Shown: positions 1 to 10,611 of the stretch, in pieces
How positions within the stretch are numbered: the stretch's first letter is position 1
How the letters are laid out: each line of letters begins with the position of its first letter
From: Ditylenchus dipsaci
Taxonomy: Eukaryota; Nematoda; Chromadorea; Rhabditida; Anguinidae
Assembly (NCBI GenBank): GCA_004194705.1
Contig: SADC01001300.1
Location: forward strand, 124,001-188,000
Direction: 5' to 3'
Length of the DNA stretch: 64,000 nucleotides
Program-made: the position numbers and the translations under genes
The notes under the pieces: generated by a model
The model's input: the letters and a program-made list of their open reading frames with translations, nothing else
Database searches by the model: none
What the model was told of the DNA's origin: nothing

Positions 1-150
1 TGGTGGCATGATGATTCTGAATCTGGCACCAAAAGAAATGAAGCGTTCCACCAAGGGGGATCGAACTTACGCATTATTTCGGCCATAAAACACATACGCT
101 TATCGACTGCGCCACCGAGGCCCAATTTCACAAATCTAAACGGCTTTCGC
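1..150 (-). repeat. tRNA-derived SINE, family A (half of a dimer)
   Basis: Read on the minus strand it contains an A box (GGCGCAGTCGATAAGCG) and a B box (GTTCGATCCC) spaced as in a tRNA. The same unit recurs at 4765-5046 and 35940-36240. Bases 1-30 resemble the middle segment that joins the two halves of those inverted dimers, so the other half probably lies left of the window. Confidence 0.7.
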
Positions 151-171
151 CACAACCCTCCCTCATCCTCA

Positions 172-415
172 TCCCAAAGGGGCATTCCCAAAGGGGTTGT
201 GCTCAAGAATTCAAAAAAAAATTCTAAACCATTGAACTTCTGTACTGGTTTTTCAACTTGGTTTCTAACAAAACAAGGCCTAGAATTTAATTTTAGGTAT
301 AGTTTTGTTAGAAACCAAGCTCAAAAACTCGTACACAAGTTCAACGATTAGAAAAAAATTTTGAATTCCCGGGCACCACCTCTTATTAGCGTGGACATGC
401 CCTTTAAGGATGTTA
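172..415. mobile_element. Palindromic MITE with AAAGGGGCAT / ATGCCCTTT ends
   Basis: The ends form an imperfect inverted repeat around an internal palindrome built on TTTCTAACAAAAC and its complement GTTTTGTTAGAAA. A related copy sits at 27840-28020. Further elements with AAAGG-GCAT ends are at 16767-16998 and 61894-62127. No coding sequence seen. Confidence 0.55.
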
Positions 416-629
416 CGATAAAAAGCACTTTGTTAGAAAAATAATCACAGAATCTCTTAGGCTTTTATCTATTGAAAAACGGTAGAAGTATTTAAATTGA
501 AATAGCAAAAGAAAATATATCACAGAAGACTAAATTTGTGTCAGAAAGTATTGTCCGAATTTAAAATTTATTTTAAAATATTCCCACTTGCCTGTGGCAT
601 GCCTTGTTATAGTATATTATTTCATTTAC

Positions 630-2596
630 CTCAATCACAGCCAAGTTTTTCTTCAAAATAGCTTCAGATCTGGAAGATTCTGTAAAGTTGTCAGATATGT
701 AAAATCTTTTGGCAGTCGATCGTTGCTCATTTTGTGGTGTCGAAGGCTGGCCTATGAATGTCGCTGCTTCAAGCAAACGTCTGGTCCATACACTGACTTT
801 TATGTCTTCTGAATTTGCCTGTAGACTAAAATCAAAAATGTTTAGTTTTCCGTTCATCATCGCAATTCATTTGAATTTTCGAACTCTTAGCGAAGTGACC
901 GCACCATTAACTGTGAACTGGGTTTAAATGTATCCTAAAGCATTTTTTCGCTAAAAACACAAAAAAATTTCTGATACTTTATACAAGAGAATCCATAAAA
1001 AATTCTGGCCAAAGCTACAGCATTTTTTATTAGGATATTCTACCGCTCTGCAGTCTACCGCCTTTTGCCGAAAATTACCGAAAATCATAGGGGACCAGGG
1101 TAAAAATGAGTAAAAACCCCAGGGGGGGGGAAATTTAGGCAAAAACTTCGAGAAATTTTTTTTTTAAAAAAGGTCTTTTTCAGACCTATGAAACTTGTTT
1201 TTAACTGTTTCACGGGCACGGCGAAAATTCCGCGAAAGACCATTCCGCGATGGATAATTCCGCGAAATTTCAATTATTGGGGAAAACCTGTTAGAAAAAA
1301 TAACTGATTTTGACACTGGATTCGTGTTCATCATGGTTGATTAAAAATTAACCCTGTTCAAATTTTTACTTTCTGTCCATTCCAAATTCCCCTCGAGACA
1401 AAAAAATTTAAAAAAATTCGTTTTTTTTCAAATTTGAGTACGAGTTATGGATTTAAAAATACCTGGATATGCAAGAACCATGCTGAACATGAAGCCGGTG
1501 TTAGAATCTGGTTTTTCCTTCCAGGGATGTCAAAAATTGAAATTTCGCGGAATTATCCGCCCCGGAATTTTCCCGCGGAGCTGTTCGTAGCGGAATGGTC
1601 TACCGCGGAATTGTCTCCGTGCCGTTCTACGCCATGATAAATGCTTTGGAACGCTTTCAACCTCGTTTTCGGATTTCTGCTAAAGTGTACTTCGGCCACC
1701 GTTATTGCCAAACAAATTAGTTAAATGGTGCTAATACCGTATTTCTTCTAATAAAACGACATGTCGGTATATTTTTCGATCCCCCGAAAATCTAGAAAAT
1801 TTTGGGTCGATCTCGAGATTTCTGCGTGAAAATACCAAATTCAAAAAAGAGTAATCGGTAGAGCTTGTGGCAGTTAAGAAAAATGTAATAAACAGTTTTG
1901 GAAAATTTTTACTCTTTTCTGAGATACAGACCCTCAAAGTAGGGGTGTCGCTCTATTGGAGACTGTCGTTCTATGAGAAGAAAGACGGTATCTCGGGGGT
2001 ATAAAAACAGTAAGATAAAAAAATACTTGACTTTTTTTGTAGTGCAAGTGACTTACAAATTTGGTAATGCTTCATAGACTTCAGGTGTGTACCAACTCTG
2101 TACATGCTCTTTTGGTAGGTATAGGCAATCAGCTGCAGTAACTACATGTGACTCACTGATCAGAAAACCTCTGCAAATATGTGTCGTCATCCAGTTACCT
2201 TGGGTAGGACAACTCCATATGCTCTCAATACGCACTACCCACAAATGGTCTTGTCGTGAGTCAGGAACATCATTCTATTTTTGAAAATTTATTATATTGT
2301 TAAGCTGCTAGGGTTGCTGAAATTCCGTAAATATTGGAAATGGACTGTGAACTGACTGTATAGCGAGAGTAAACTGTCTAGCGAGAGTTAACTGTACAGC
2401 CAAAAGTCAATTTAACGGCCCGTTGGGACTGTCGCTAGGAGTCGTGAAATAGCTTCCTTGTGGAAATTTTTTTAAGTGTTTTGCAAACAACCTTGTCTGA
2501 ATACAAATCTGGTAGTCCACATTCTGAGCTTTCTTTTATTCCTGTCACCAGCTCATGTAGATATAGTACGAATAGAAAATAAAGCAGACTCATCAT
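630..2596 (-). CDS. Serine protease homologue, probably inactive (5' part)
   Basis: Three exons fit in phase: 2596-2492, 2274-2057 and 825-630; the gene continues off the left edge. Exon 1 encodes a signal peptide (MMSLLYFLFVLYLHELVTG) followed by ECGLP. Exon 2 has the chymotrypsin-fold start RQDHLWVVRI and the active-site segment GFLISESHVVTAADC, where trypsins have TAAHC. Exon 3 has ILKKNLAVIE, where the family has a D-I/L-A-L motif. So the catalytic His reads Asp and the catalytic Asp reads Asn, which predicts a secreted pseudo-protease. Splice sites are AAG|GTTGTT, TTT|GTAAGT and GAG|GTAAAT. Intron 2 (826-2056) contains a pogo-type MITE and a word-repeat element. The serine-bearing C-terminus is not in the window. 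A decayed gene is possible, but every frame is open. Confidence 0.7.
1215..1623. mobile_element. Word-repeat foldback element, word CCGCGGAATT
   Basis: Ends GGCACGGCGAAAATTCCGCG and its diverged complement face each other, and the interior repeats GGAATTATCCGC-like words. Flanking octamers GTTTCACG and GTTCTACG match at 6 of 8 positions, as an aged 8-bp duplication would. Lies in intron 2 of the serine protease homologue. Confidence 0.45.
1737..1988. mobile_element. pogo-type MITE (CCGTATTT family), word ACGACATGTCGG
   Basis: Starts CCGTATTTCTTCTAATA next to TA and ends with the diverged complement AGAAGAAAGACGG next to TA. The interior (TTTTGGGTCGATCTCGAGA and later CTGAGATACAGACCCTC) is the same as in the copy at 10236-10486, and similar to 15946-16178. 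Confidence 0.75.
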
Positions 2597-2998
2597 TGAA
2601 AATGTCAAATTTGTTTTAAAGGGCGGGGGCTTACACTTCACATACGCATTGCCTAAAATCGATCGTTTTGGGAATTTTTCTTTGACCGGTTTGATTGATA
2701 TTTTCTGATTTTTTTACTATTCGTTAAAAATATAGCTAAGAATCTAGGCTTTCATTCGAGCTATCACACACAGAAAAAGAAAATATTAATAATAATTTAA
2801 TATAAAATTTAAAAAAAAATTAGCGGTGTCCAAATCCGTACCGTTCTACACACGCTACCATTCGCATTAAATTGCAGAATTAGGGCATTTGCTGACAGTC
2901 AATGAATGCTGTAAACAGTTGCAATCGATCGATCGACAGTTTTTGGCCATGAATTTTAGTAAACTCACTAAAAATAGAGTTAAAAATAGGGCGTGCAC

Positions 2999-3093
2999 TA
3001 GAGTTGGCCCGGAATTCCGGTTCCGGTCTTCCAGAATTCCGGTCTTTTTTGGATTCCGGTTCAGGTCCAAATATCGATTCCGAGCCAACTCTA
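2999..3093. mobile_element. 95-bp hAT-like miniature element, word GGAATTCCGG
   Basis: Terminal inverted repeats TAGAGTTGGCCCGGAAT and ATTCCGAGCCAACTCTA flank repeats of TTCCGGTC. The octamers GCGTGCAC and GTGTGCAC border it (7 of 8 identical), the duplication length of hAT transposons. The ends resemble TAGAGATGG of the elements at 11156 and 47879. Confidence 0.65.
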
Positions 3094-3101
3094 GTGTGCA
3101 C

Positions 3102-4764
3102 ATAGGGGAATTTGACCTAGCTAATGTTTATGTGAAGTGTACCCCCTCCCCTTTAATTTGACTGTAAAATTATTTATTGGGTGCGGCAAAAGTACTTGTT
3201 CCTATTTAAAGCAGCTGGTTAGGCATATATAAAACAGGCATGTAAAAATCTCATACTCATACTATTTTGTAGCTCTAAATACCCTCTTTAAAACAGTTTA
3301 TAAAGCTACGTTCACAATGAGTTGGCTGTTAACTTCACACTCAAAAATGGCCATGACTTTTTTTTAAATTTTTTAAGATTTTTTATTTTGCTGCTTTCTT
3401 GTAGCTAAGATTCAGGGTTACCAGATGAACTATTGATAAAGTAGATGATGTTGAAAAATTGGGTTAAAAAAGAAAGACCCCGCCAAGCATCCGCACTTGA
3501 ATTCGAGTTAGAATTCTTGGGAGGAGTCTTAAAATTTTATCTGAGTTTTTGAAGCAATGTTTACTTAGTCAATAGCTCATTTGGTAGCCCTGAACCTTAA
3601 CTATATGATGTCAGAAGCTATATAAGCAAGTGAAAATAAAAAAACCACACCAACTGAATAATTTTGCGAACACAGTAAAAAAGCGAGGATTCTGTTTCGC
3701 AGGTTCTTAGTGAGCAGTCTGTTTCAGTATCCGCAAACAGCCTCTTTATTGGGAATACGCTTTAAGCTTTTTAATTTTAAAGGACCATGGTTTTTGCGCG
3801 CAGCGATGTGCGCAAAATTTGAATTGGTGGGGACACTTCTCTAGCGTCTATTAGTCTACTTTTTCGAGTCGTTTCGAATGACTGGGTGGGCGAGACCAAC
3901 AAGGGTGGGCCAGCGTATGTTAGGACGGACCCAAACGTATCCAAGACTTTTTTTTTAATTCTTCGTAACAAAAAATGGCCTACCCTTGCATACACCTTAT
4001 CCTTGAAAATCACAAAAAATAAGAATGTTGCAAAAAAACCCTTCATTTAGTATTTTATTGAAGAAAATTTTTTATTCAACTTTTATTTAACGCTATGTAA
4101 GAAAATGGAGTAAACAAAAAATTAGCAATCAGCTACAAGTGTCTCTTCTTTCACTTATAATGCTTTCCTGTGTTAAAGAATTTGACATAGAACTTTAGCT
4201 GACCGATGGCCAGGAGAATGCACTTATTTCAAGTGACTCGACTGACCAGCAAGACAAATAATAGAAAATAGTGATAAAAAGCGATGAAGTAACTAAATAT
4301 AAGAATAGAAATAAAAATAGAAACTCAGAGATTTCTTTAATGGTTAATCGAAACAAAGAAAGTAACAAAACTCAAAATTTTTTGAAAAGTTTTTAGAAAA
4401 AATCTTAAAGCAGTAAAAAAAATTCATCGAAAATTTTTTTTATTGGCTGATTTTTTTGAAGATCGTAATTTCGAAAACCAAATATGTGGAGATAAGTCGA
4501 GATCGAGCACACTTCTCATTGCAAGGCATCGAAGTTAGTATATTTGAAAGTTCATAGTTTATAAAATTAATGTACAGGGTGGCCCAATTTTTTCCCAACT
4601 AAATTTCGGCAATAATTTTTTTTATTTTTCATGATTTCGACGAGATTGTTTTTGTTCGAAAGCTGACACTCTAGAAATCGAATGACACCTTATTCGCATA
4701 GAAATCTTTATTTTAACAGACCTTATTTTAACATTCCTTTCAAAGAGAGGGAAAATCCATTTAG
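3102..4764. other. No gene recognised; decayed repeats
   Basis: AT-rich noncoding sequence. 3895-3940 holds a GGTGGGCCAGCGTATGTTAG motif that recurs at 21555, 56690 and 61180. 3405-3600 is a weak palindrome ending in a TAGCCCTGAA motif also seen at 45010 and 55500. TGTACAGGGTGGC at 4572 resembles a repeated terminal motif (16540, 28252, 47041). No coding potential seen. Confidence 0.4.
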
Positions 4765-5046
4765 GTTTGAAAAAGTGGTCTCGGTGGCGCAGTGGATTTT
4801 TGTTTTTTTTTGGCGCAAAATAGCGTGCAGGTTCAATCCCACAAGACGGCACGCTATTTATTTTTCCTTCTTTGGCCAGTTTCAGAAATAATTAGACTTT
4901 TTCGATGCCAGATTCGGAATCAGCGACCCAAATCACTCCTAGAACTGGTCAAACAAGCCAAAAAGTAAAGTGCACGCATGCGGAATCAAACCTGGAATAC
5001 CATTTCAGGCCAAAAAATACAAACGCTTATCCACTGCGCCACCGAA
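4765..5046. repeat. Inverted tail-to-tail SINE A dimer (split by a Mutator insertion)
   Basis: A plus-strand tRNA-like head (A box TGGCGCAGTGG near 4787, B box GGTTCAATCCC near 4830) is followed by a shared tail, and then the same unit on the minus strand (B box near 4985, A box near 5031). The second head is interrupted at 5046 by the element 5047-8181 and resumes at 8182. The 35940-36240 copy has the same architecture. Confidence 0.75.
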
Positions 5047-5438
5047 GGGTGGCTGCGGACTCGGATCCCGGGAACTGAGAACACGGACAACTCAGCTTTT
5101 GAACAACTGATTTCAAAAGAAACTCATATATCGGACAACTCAGATTCGGACAACTGACACATGTACAACTGAGATGACACAAAACTGAGCCAAAAACGAT
5201 TCAAATCACAAAAAACTGGTCTTAACACGATTCGTTTTTAGGACAACTCATCTCAAGTAAAACTCATCTTTCGGACAATTGGGCGCGAAATAATTTGACC
5301 GTTTGAAGTTGGTCTTCTATACTTTTAAGCTAAATTTATGTTTGTTTCGGTCGGGCTCACCTGTTTTATAGTCAATTCTTTGTCTATTTGATGAATATTA
5401 GTCTGTCTGTGTTGGTGATGTGGGCTATGTTAATATTA

Positions 5439-5901
5439 TACTTGGGCTGGATTTGGGATAATTATCCCATTTTCGGACATGTGAGTCTCCATTCACCCAA
5501 AAATAGCATTTTTCGTAAAAACGTAAAAAGCAAACATGGGTTTTTACCCACCACTTTCTTCTAAAAATGCAATAAAAAATGAGGGTTACTTATCAAAAGT
5601 GGCAATTTATTTTTTTGACTAAAAAAACAACAGGGGGACCAAGGCAGTTTTTTTAATTTTACGCAAAAATTTGCTTAAAATTCAAAAAACTGCCTTGGTC
5701 CCCCCTGTTGTTTTTTTAGTCAAAAAAATAAATTGCCACTTTTGATAAGTAACCCTCATTTTTTATTGCATTTTTAGAAGAAAGTGGTGGGTAAAAACCC
5801 ATGTTTGCTTTTTACGTTTTTACGAAAATGCTATTTTTGGGGTGAATGGAGACTCACATGTCCGAAAATGGGATAATTATCCAAATCCAGCCCAAGTATA
5901 G
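5439..5901. mobile_element. Near-perfect palindrome, CTTGGTCCCCCTGTTG family
   Basis: Two arms of about 225 bp read almost identically in opposite directions around a loop at about 5665-5676. The in-to-out order includes CCTTGGTCCCCC, a motif at the core of several other palindromes (11486, 21975, 38040, 60505). The few mismatches imply a recent event. Nested in the Mutator-like element. Confidence 0.75.
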
Positions 5902-5938
5902 TTAATATCTTAAATGTGGTTCATTCAGATATTTATCT

Positions 5939-6461
5939 ATGGAGCGTAACGAAGAAGTAGAAGTCGATGTTTTCGGAGTCTCAAGCGACGAAGAAGATGA
6001 AAGCTCAGCTGATCAAAGACAAGGCAATGGCAATGAAAGCATTCTAACGAAGGTCAATCAGCATGCGGAGTTGAAGTTCATTTCAAGTGAAAGGAAGCAA
6101 GCTGTCATGGTTTATGATGGTATATATTTTGTCATTTTTCTTGCATTCTGATAAACTTTTAAGTTACAAACTCTACCAATGTGGACTTCTCGATTCTTTC
6201 AGATTCTTTCGTTCTTTCGGACGTAAACTTTTAAGCAAATTTACTATGTTATTACAAGTCATTCTATTTTTCATTTCAGAATATGCAAACCATCGATGCT
6301 CTTTCTTTCATTACAACTACTCCCTGTCAAAAATGCTAAAGCGGCTTGGACTCAAGAAGAAATGCAATCAGGACCAGCTTTTTGGCCTATATTCATCAAT
6401 TCCGAGTGCATCCATTGATAGAAATGCAGCATACGTCCAGCGCTTTCAAAGATCTCGCTAA
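5939..6461 (+). CDS. Transposon-encoded acidic first exon plus second exon
   Basis: Exon 1 (5939-6119) starts at ATG and encodes an acidic stretch VDVFGVSSDEEDESS followed by ELKFISSERKQAVMVYDG, then GTATAT. Exon 2 (6281-6461, after TTTCATTTCAG) joins in phase and gives EYANHRCSFFHYNYSLSK and a basic tail ending RFQRSR. The first exon has a clear relative at 37386-37569 in a different Mutator-like element. The FI.S.R.Q..M.Y-G pattern recalls the stretch before FLYWCH zinc fingers in Mutator-like proteins, but no WxC core is visible, so that is a guess. Probably a deletion derivative of the transposase gene. Confidence 0.5.
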
Positions 6462-6652
6462 CTTGTAATTGCCACACAGGAGTCAATTCCTAGAAGTTCC
6501 GCGGCTAGATGAATTCCTCGCTTAAGGTTTTGTCTGACGGTGAAAGTTTGTCTTTGACAGTCTATTATCTTTAGACCTGGATTGGAGGCGTCGTGAATAA
6601 TCAAGTGGTTGTCCCCTGCTTTTACAACGATACATGAAATCACAATGACAGC

Positions 6653-6779
6653 TTGATGCAGGACAATCCGAAGACGACAAGTTCGCTGGAAGCGTTTCAC
6701 CGTGGATTGAATGTCGAATTGAGGAAGCAGAGGTCTCATACATACTGGTCTTCACACTGTCTTGTACGTGATGAAATAT
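6653..6779 (+). pseudogene. Mutator transposase C-terminal remnant
   Basis: The frame reads TSSLEAFHRGLNVELRKQ then HTYW. The S-L-E-A-F-H-R-x-L-N pattern matches the conserved NN-x-E-x-(W/F)H-R-x-L-N segment near the end of Mutator-like transposases. It ends at a donor-like ATAT|GTAAGC. The catalytic domain is absent between this and exon 2, so the element is not autonomous. Confidence 0.45.
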
Positions 6780-8181
6780 GTAAGCTTTTTGTGAATTTTC
6801 GCTGTTTTGTTAAAACCTTTTCAGCTATCCATTCAAAAAAGCGATATATGGAGATTTATTCGGTGACTGACACAAGAAGATCGAGAGGGGCCTCAGCGGA
6901 ACAAGTATCTTTGTTGCAGTAAGCAGTGAATCAGTTTGATGTCAACCGTATCCAGATGAGTCTTTCCGCTATTGTGCAAGTCGCTTATTCTAACAGGTGG
7001 TGTCTTGCAGTGCGCAATCGTTCACAACGTAATAGTTTGCATGATTTTTTGTTTGTGATATGGATAGAAACATTGATGATTGTGATATATTTTAGCGCCC
7101 ATTGGGATTCAACAGCCGATTATCTTGGCTCCAGGAATCAATCAAGGCAGTGCAGTGAGAAGAAGAGCAGTAGGCACAAGAAAAATTCCGCCACTATCAC
7201 GGACAGGAGGACTGATGCAAAACAGAAGAGGCTAAATTTCCAATGTTGTTTCGAAAAGGTGCATGTACGAAGATTTGGTGTAGTGTGTGTTTTGTTCTGA
7301 GTGCTGTTATGCAGAATAAAGTGTGGGTTAAACAAAATGTGAATGATGACATCTAGTTTTTCCAATCTTTTTAGCGTAATATATGGGCTAGACTTTCATG
7401 TGGTTTATTGCGGTCGGAAGTCGAATGTGGAGGGCTTTGTATTCGGGACTTCGAATTTTTTCGTTTTGTGAAGTAGCAATTTTGGTCTTAACAACCCGAT
7501 TCCCCGCAAGATCTTGAGTCAAAAAAAGTAGTTTGCTCCCGATTGAAACTAAATTTATTTTTCGGCTATCCAGGTAAGTGTCTACCTGAGTGCAACCTAT
7601 CCCATATTTTAGGGCTCGTGTAATTTAAGCACAATTTTAGGCTTTTAAAACTCAGTCTTTCACACACTTTTAGTGTAAGAAAAATAGCTTTTTTATATTC
7701 TGGCTAAGTTTCAATTTACCAGGTCATCTAGGTAAATATCCACATAGAATAGTGGATATCACATTTGAAATAGGCATAAATTTTGAATTCTGTGCGAAAG
7801 TGAACAGTCAGAAGACACGAACGGGGCATGTGCAGGTTGAAAAGAGTGTTTTTAAAAGACTAAGGAATGAACATAAATCACACGAAACACAAATAGCCTA
7901 ATATGCCTACATTGAAACACAAAAGAATCGAATTGCCAGAAAATCGAACGTTATTTGAAGTCAATTGTCCTATAATTCGAAATTTTCGCGCCCAATTATC
8001 CGAAAGATGAGTTTTAGTTGTTATGAGTTGTCCTAAAAACGAATTGCACATTGGGCGGGTATTCAAAAGATCACTATAATTGTGATGAGTTGTCCTATAT
8101 ATGAGTTTCTCTTGAGATCAGTTGTTCAAAAGCTGAGTTGTCCGTGTTCTCAGTTGCCGGGATCCGAGTCCGCAGCCACCC

Positions 8182-8235
8182 GCCACCGAAGCCACTTTTC
8201 CAAATCTAAATGGCTTTCCCCCCGAATTTAACTAC
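8182..8235 (-). repeat. Right remainder of the split SINE A head
   Basis: Starts with the duplicated 9-mer and continues AAGCCACTTTTCC then AAATGGCTTTC, the outer end of SINE A as seen at 4765 and 36220. Confirms that the SINE preceded the Mutator insertion. Confidence 0.75.
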
Positions 8236-9837
8236 CTTATTACCTCTAACAAGGCATCCCCCTCCCCCTAAATTCAAAAAAGGTGTTAGTGGCACTCTGT
8301 TTCTTGACTATTTTTTGAAGACATCTGTAATGCAAGTTACCACTTATTTTGTAGATCCTCTCACCGGCTACAAAATGAACTTAAAAAATTATGTTGTGTA
8401 GTCAACCCCAATTTGCAATGAATTTTTTTTCATACCTGGTAACTGTAAAGGGCGTTAGAGACAAAACGAGAATTTTCGGGTTCTCTTCTCGAAAATATTG
8501 GATTAACAATTTAAAAAAAGTAACAAACATGAATGTTATGATCATGAAAAATGTGTCAGGAAAAATCAGACCACAAAGTGTAAGACGACTCAAAAGATAC
8601 TATGAAATTTTTTGAAACCAAAAGAAAATTGAAATTTCTTTTGTCTTTATATGAGAACCGGGTGCCCGGAAATTCACGTAGGCAGGCCCGCTGGCTTCGC
8701 GTAGTCAGGCCCTTTAAAAAGGCATATCAGTACTTTACAGTGAAAAAAAGGGGGGGGGCACGAATTTCCCGGTCTCTTGAAATTTTTTTTAGAAGCGTTC
8801 TACCCGATCCGACAAATATTTTCTGCCTACTTTTTAAAAGTGGGATAAGGTGGTAAATATCAGATTGAACACGAAACGTGTGAAAACAGGGATAATTTTT
8901 CAAAAATTGTGAGTCCTTGCCTAATTTTGCATTGTAAGGCTCTGGTTTGTCTCTTAAAAAGCCGTTAACAGCAACAAAACAACTCGTCTTGAATACCGAA
9001 AATTTTTCCGGTATAATGGATTGCGTATACCGGGAATTTTCCAGTCTTTCGCACCGGTAAAATTTTCGGTCTTTAATCCGAGAATTCAGACTACCCAAAA
9101 TTCAGGTACTCAACAACCCAAAAAAACATTTTGCAAATGGTTTCACATACACTCAAATCTTTATAGTACCTAAAAGCAACAGTAAAAAGGCAAATTCTGT
9201 GTTTTATTTTTAAAATTGTTTGTTTCCACCAATGATTTATTCACAAACATTTCAATACACAAAATTTATTTAGCAAAACGAATTTCACACCACAATTACA
9301 TAAAGATACTTGATTTTTTAAATATGACCTAGACTTTGAAGACATAGGACTAGTCAATCACATTGATCCCAATGTCTGAAAACTAACGGTATTAACAATT
9401 TTAAGGTGAAAGGTAAAAGCAGTGTACAAATTCCGTTATAAATCTCCAGAACAACCTCCCCTCCCCCTTATTGTTGTTTTTAGTTTCAGTTTCACGTCTA
9501 TTATTTTTATTCCTAAGGGTAAAGGTAGCCTTAAAGGGAAAGGTAGGGGCGAAAAATCTCATTTCTACCACTCCGGACTGTAAAAAAAGTGACCAGACTA
9601 ACGTCAAAAACGTACTTCTTCAGTTCCCCCCATACTCGGATTTTTTGAAAAGTGACCCAAAACCACCCCGAACTTATTTTTTCTGCACAACATGATACAA
9701 GAAGCATTTCTAAACACTTTATGAATGAGAAAAGTTAAATTTTTTCAAAAAAATTTGCCAGCCGCCCATTGGGGTAGATGCTCTTTTTCGGGTATTTTAA
9801 AGTCATTTTGTGTGATTTTTCACATTTTCCTTGCAAG
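8236..9837. other. No gene recognised; degraded MITEs
   Basis: 8645-8910 resembles the CATACCAGC..TTACACTG MITE (16767, 61894) in decayed form, with a pyrimidine-purine simple stretch. 8391-8615 is an open frame of 74 codons without a recognisable domain. 9100-9837 is AT-rich with nothing identified. Confidence 0.35.
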
Positions 9838-10110
9838 AGCTGGGAAAAAACTCTCTAAATGCATTTTTGATCAAGAGTCTTGCTCGGAATTATGTCTAAG
9901 ATAAGCCTGTAAGCGCATCTCTAACCAACCGAGCCCCTGCGACCCTTCGGGGCTTGGGGCTTGGGGTTGAGATGCGCACACCCACATACCTTAGACACCA
10001 ATCACTCGGAGTAACTCTGGATGCATAAAAACAATATGCATACCAGAGCTTATTTATGCGGTAGCCCCAATAAGTAAAAACCTGTTCAAAATATACGCGC
10101 GGGATAATTT
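9838..10110. repeat. Palindromic repeat with embedded TCTAAG splice-donor motif
   Basis: Left arm reads GAGTCTTGCTCGGAATTATG then TCTAAGATAAG; the right arm (reverse) reads TGTCTAAGGTATGTGGGTG. They meet at a GC-rich stem (CCCTTCGGGGCTTGGGG). Other copies: 34427, 42180, 42425, 43200, 44165, 54855, 57535. In this left arm the donor GT is mutated to AT. Confidence 0.65.
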
Positions 10111-10235
10111 TTTTCATTCCGATAATTTTCAGCATTATTTGTTAGTACAGTCAAACCTCGTTATAAGATACACCCAGGGACAGACCTCAGCTGTATCTTA
10201 TAACGAGGTGTATCTTATATAGAGGGTGTATCATA

Positions 10236-10486
10236 CCGTATTTCCTCTAATATACCGACATGTCGGTTTATTTTTCAACCCCTCAAAAATTGTGAAAATT
10301 TTGGGTCGATCTCGACAATTTTGGATGAAGATCCAAAATCGAAAAAGCGGAATCGATAGAGCTCGTGGGAGCTAAGAAAACGCAAAAAAAAGCGATGTAA
10401 ATTTCTTTCTTTGGACTGAGATACGGACCCTCGAAGTAGGGGGTGTCGGTTTATTAGAGGGTGTCGGTATATTAGAGGAAATACGG
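10236..10486. mobile_element. pogo-type MITE (CCGTATTT family), word TATACCGACATGTCGG
   Basis: CCGTATTTCCTCTAATA at the left and TATTAGAGGAAATACGG at the right, both with flanking TA. Near the right end GTGTCGGTTTATTAGAGG and GTGTCGGTATATTAGAGG repeat the left word. Interior matches 1737-1988. Confidence 0.8.
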
Positions 10487-10611
10487 TAAGTCCTGGTAGA
10501 GGACTTACATATTTCATTTGATAAGTCCTGAAAAGGACTTACATGATACTAATAATAAGTCCTTGTACAGGACTTACATGAAACAACTACTAAGTCCTGC
10601 TGCAGGACTTA
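10487..10611. repeat. Tandem array of four TAAGTCCT hairpins
   Basis: Four copies of TAAGTCCT-(3-5 nt)-AGGACTTA at 10487, 10522, 10556 and 10591, spaced 34-35 bp, separated by short AT-rich spacers. The first abuts the right end of the CCGTATTT MITE. Spacers differ from one another but there are no cas genes, and the repeats are simple palindromes. Confidence 0.75.

Larger units (their letters stand above)
5047..8181. mobile_element. Mutator-like DNA transposon with 9-bp target duplication
   Basis: Terminal inverted repeats of roughly 250 bp begin GGGTGGCTGCGGACTCGGAT and are packed with GGACAACTCA-like words. The 9-mer GCCACCGAA lies directly outside both ends (5038-5046 and 8182-8190), the hallmark of Mutator-like elements. 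It is inserted in the A-box end of a SINE A dimer. Internal coding remnants are at 5939-6461 and 6653-6779. The middle also holds a near-perfect foldback (5439-5901), probably a later insertion. Confidence 0.85.

Noticed and set aside
6458..6755. Minus-strand ORFs in the Mutator-like element (LIIHDASNPGLKII..)
   Set aside because: No recognisable domain, and the opposite strand has the better transposase-like segment; left undecided rather than annotated.
9838..10110. Spliced-leader RNA gene
   Set aside because: The donor-like motif is real in most copies, but no Sm site or stand-alone SL gene structure was seen and the sequence lies in arms of a palindromic transposon; kept only as a finding to test.
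10487..10611. CRISPR array
   Set aside because: Regular spacing, but the repeats are simple palindromes, spacers are only about 14 bp, there are no cas genes and the DNA is eukaryotic.
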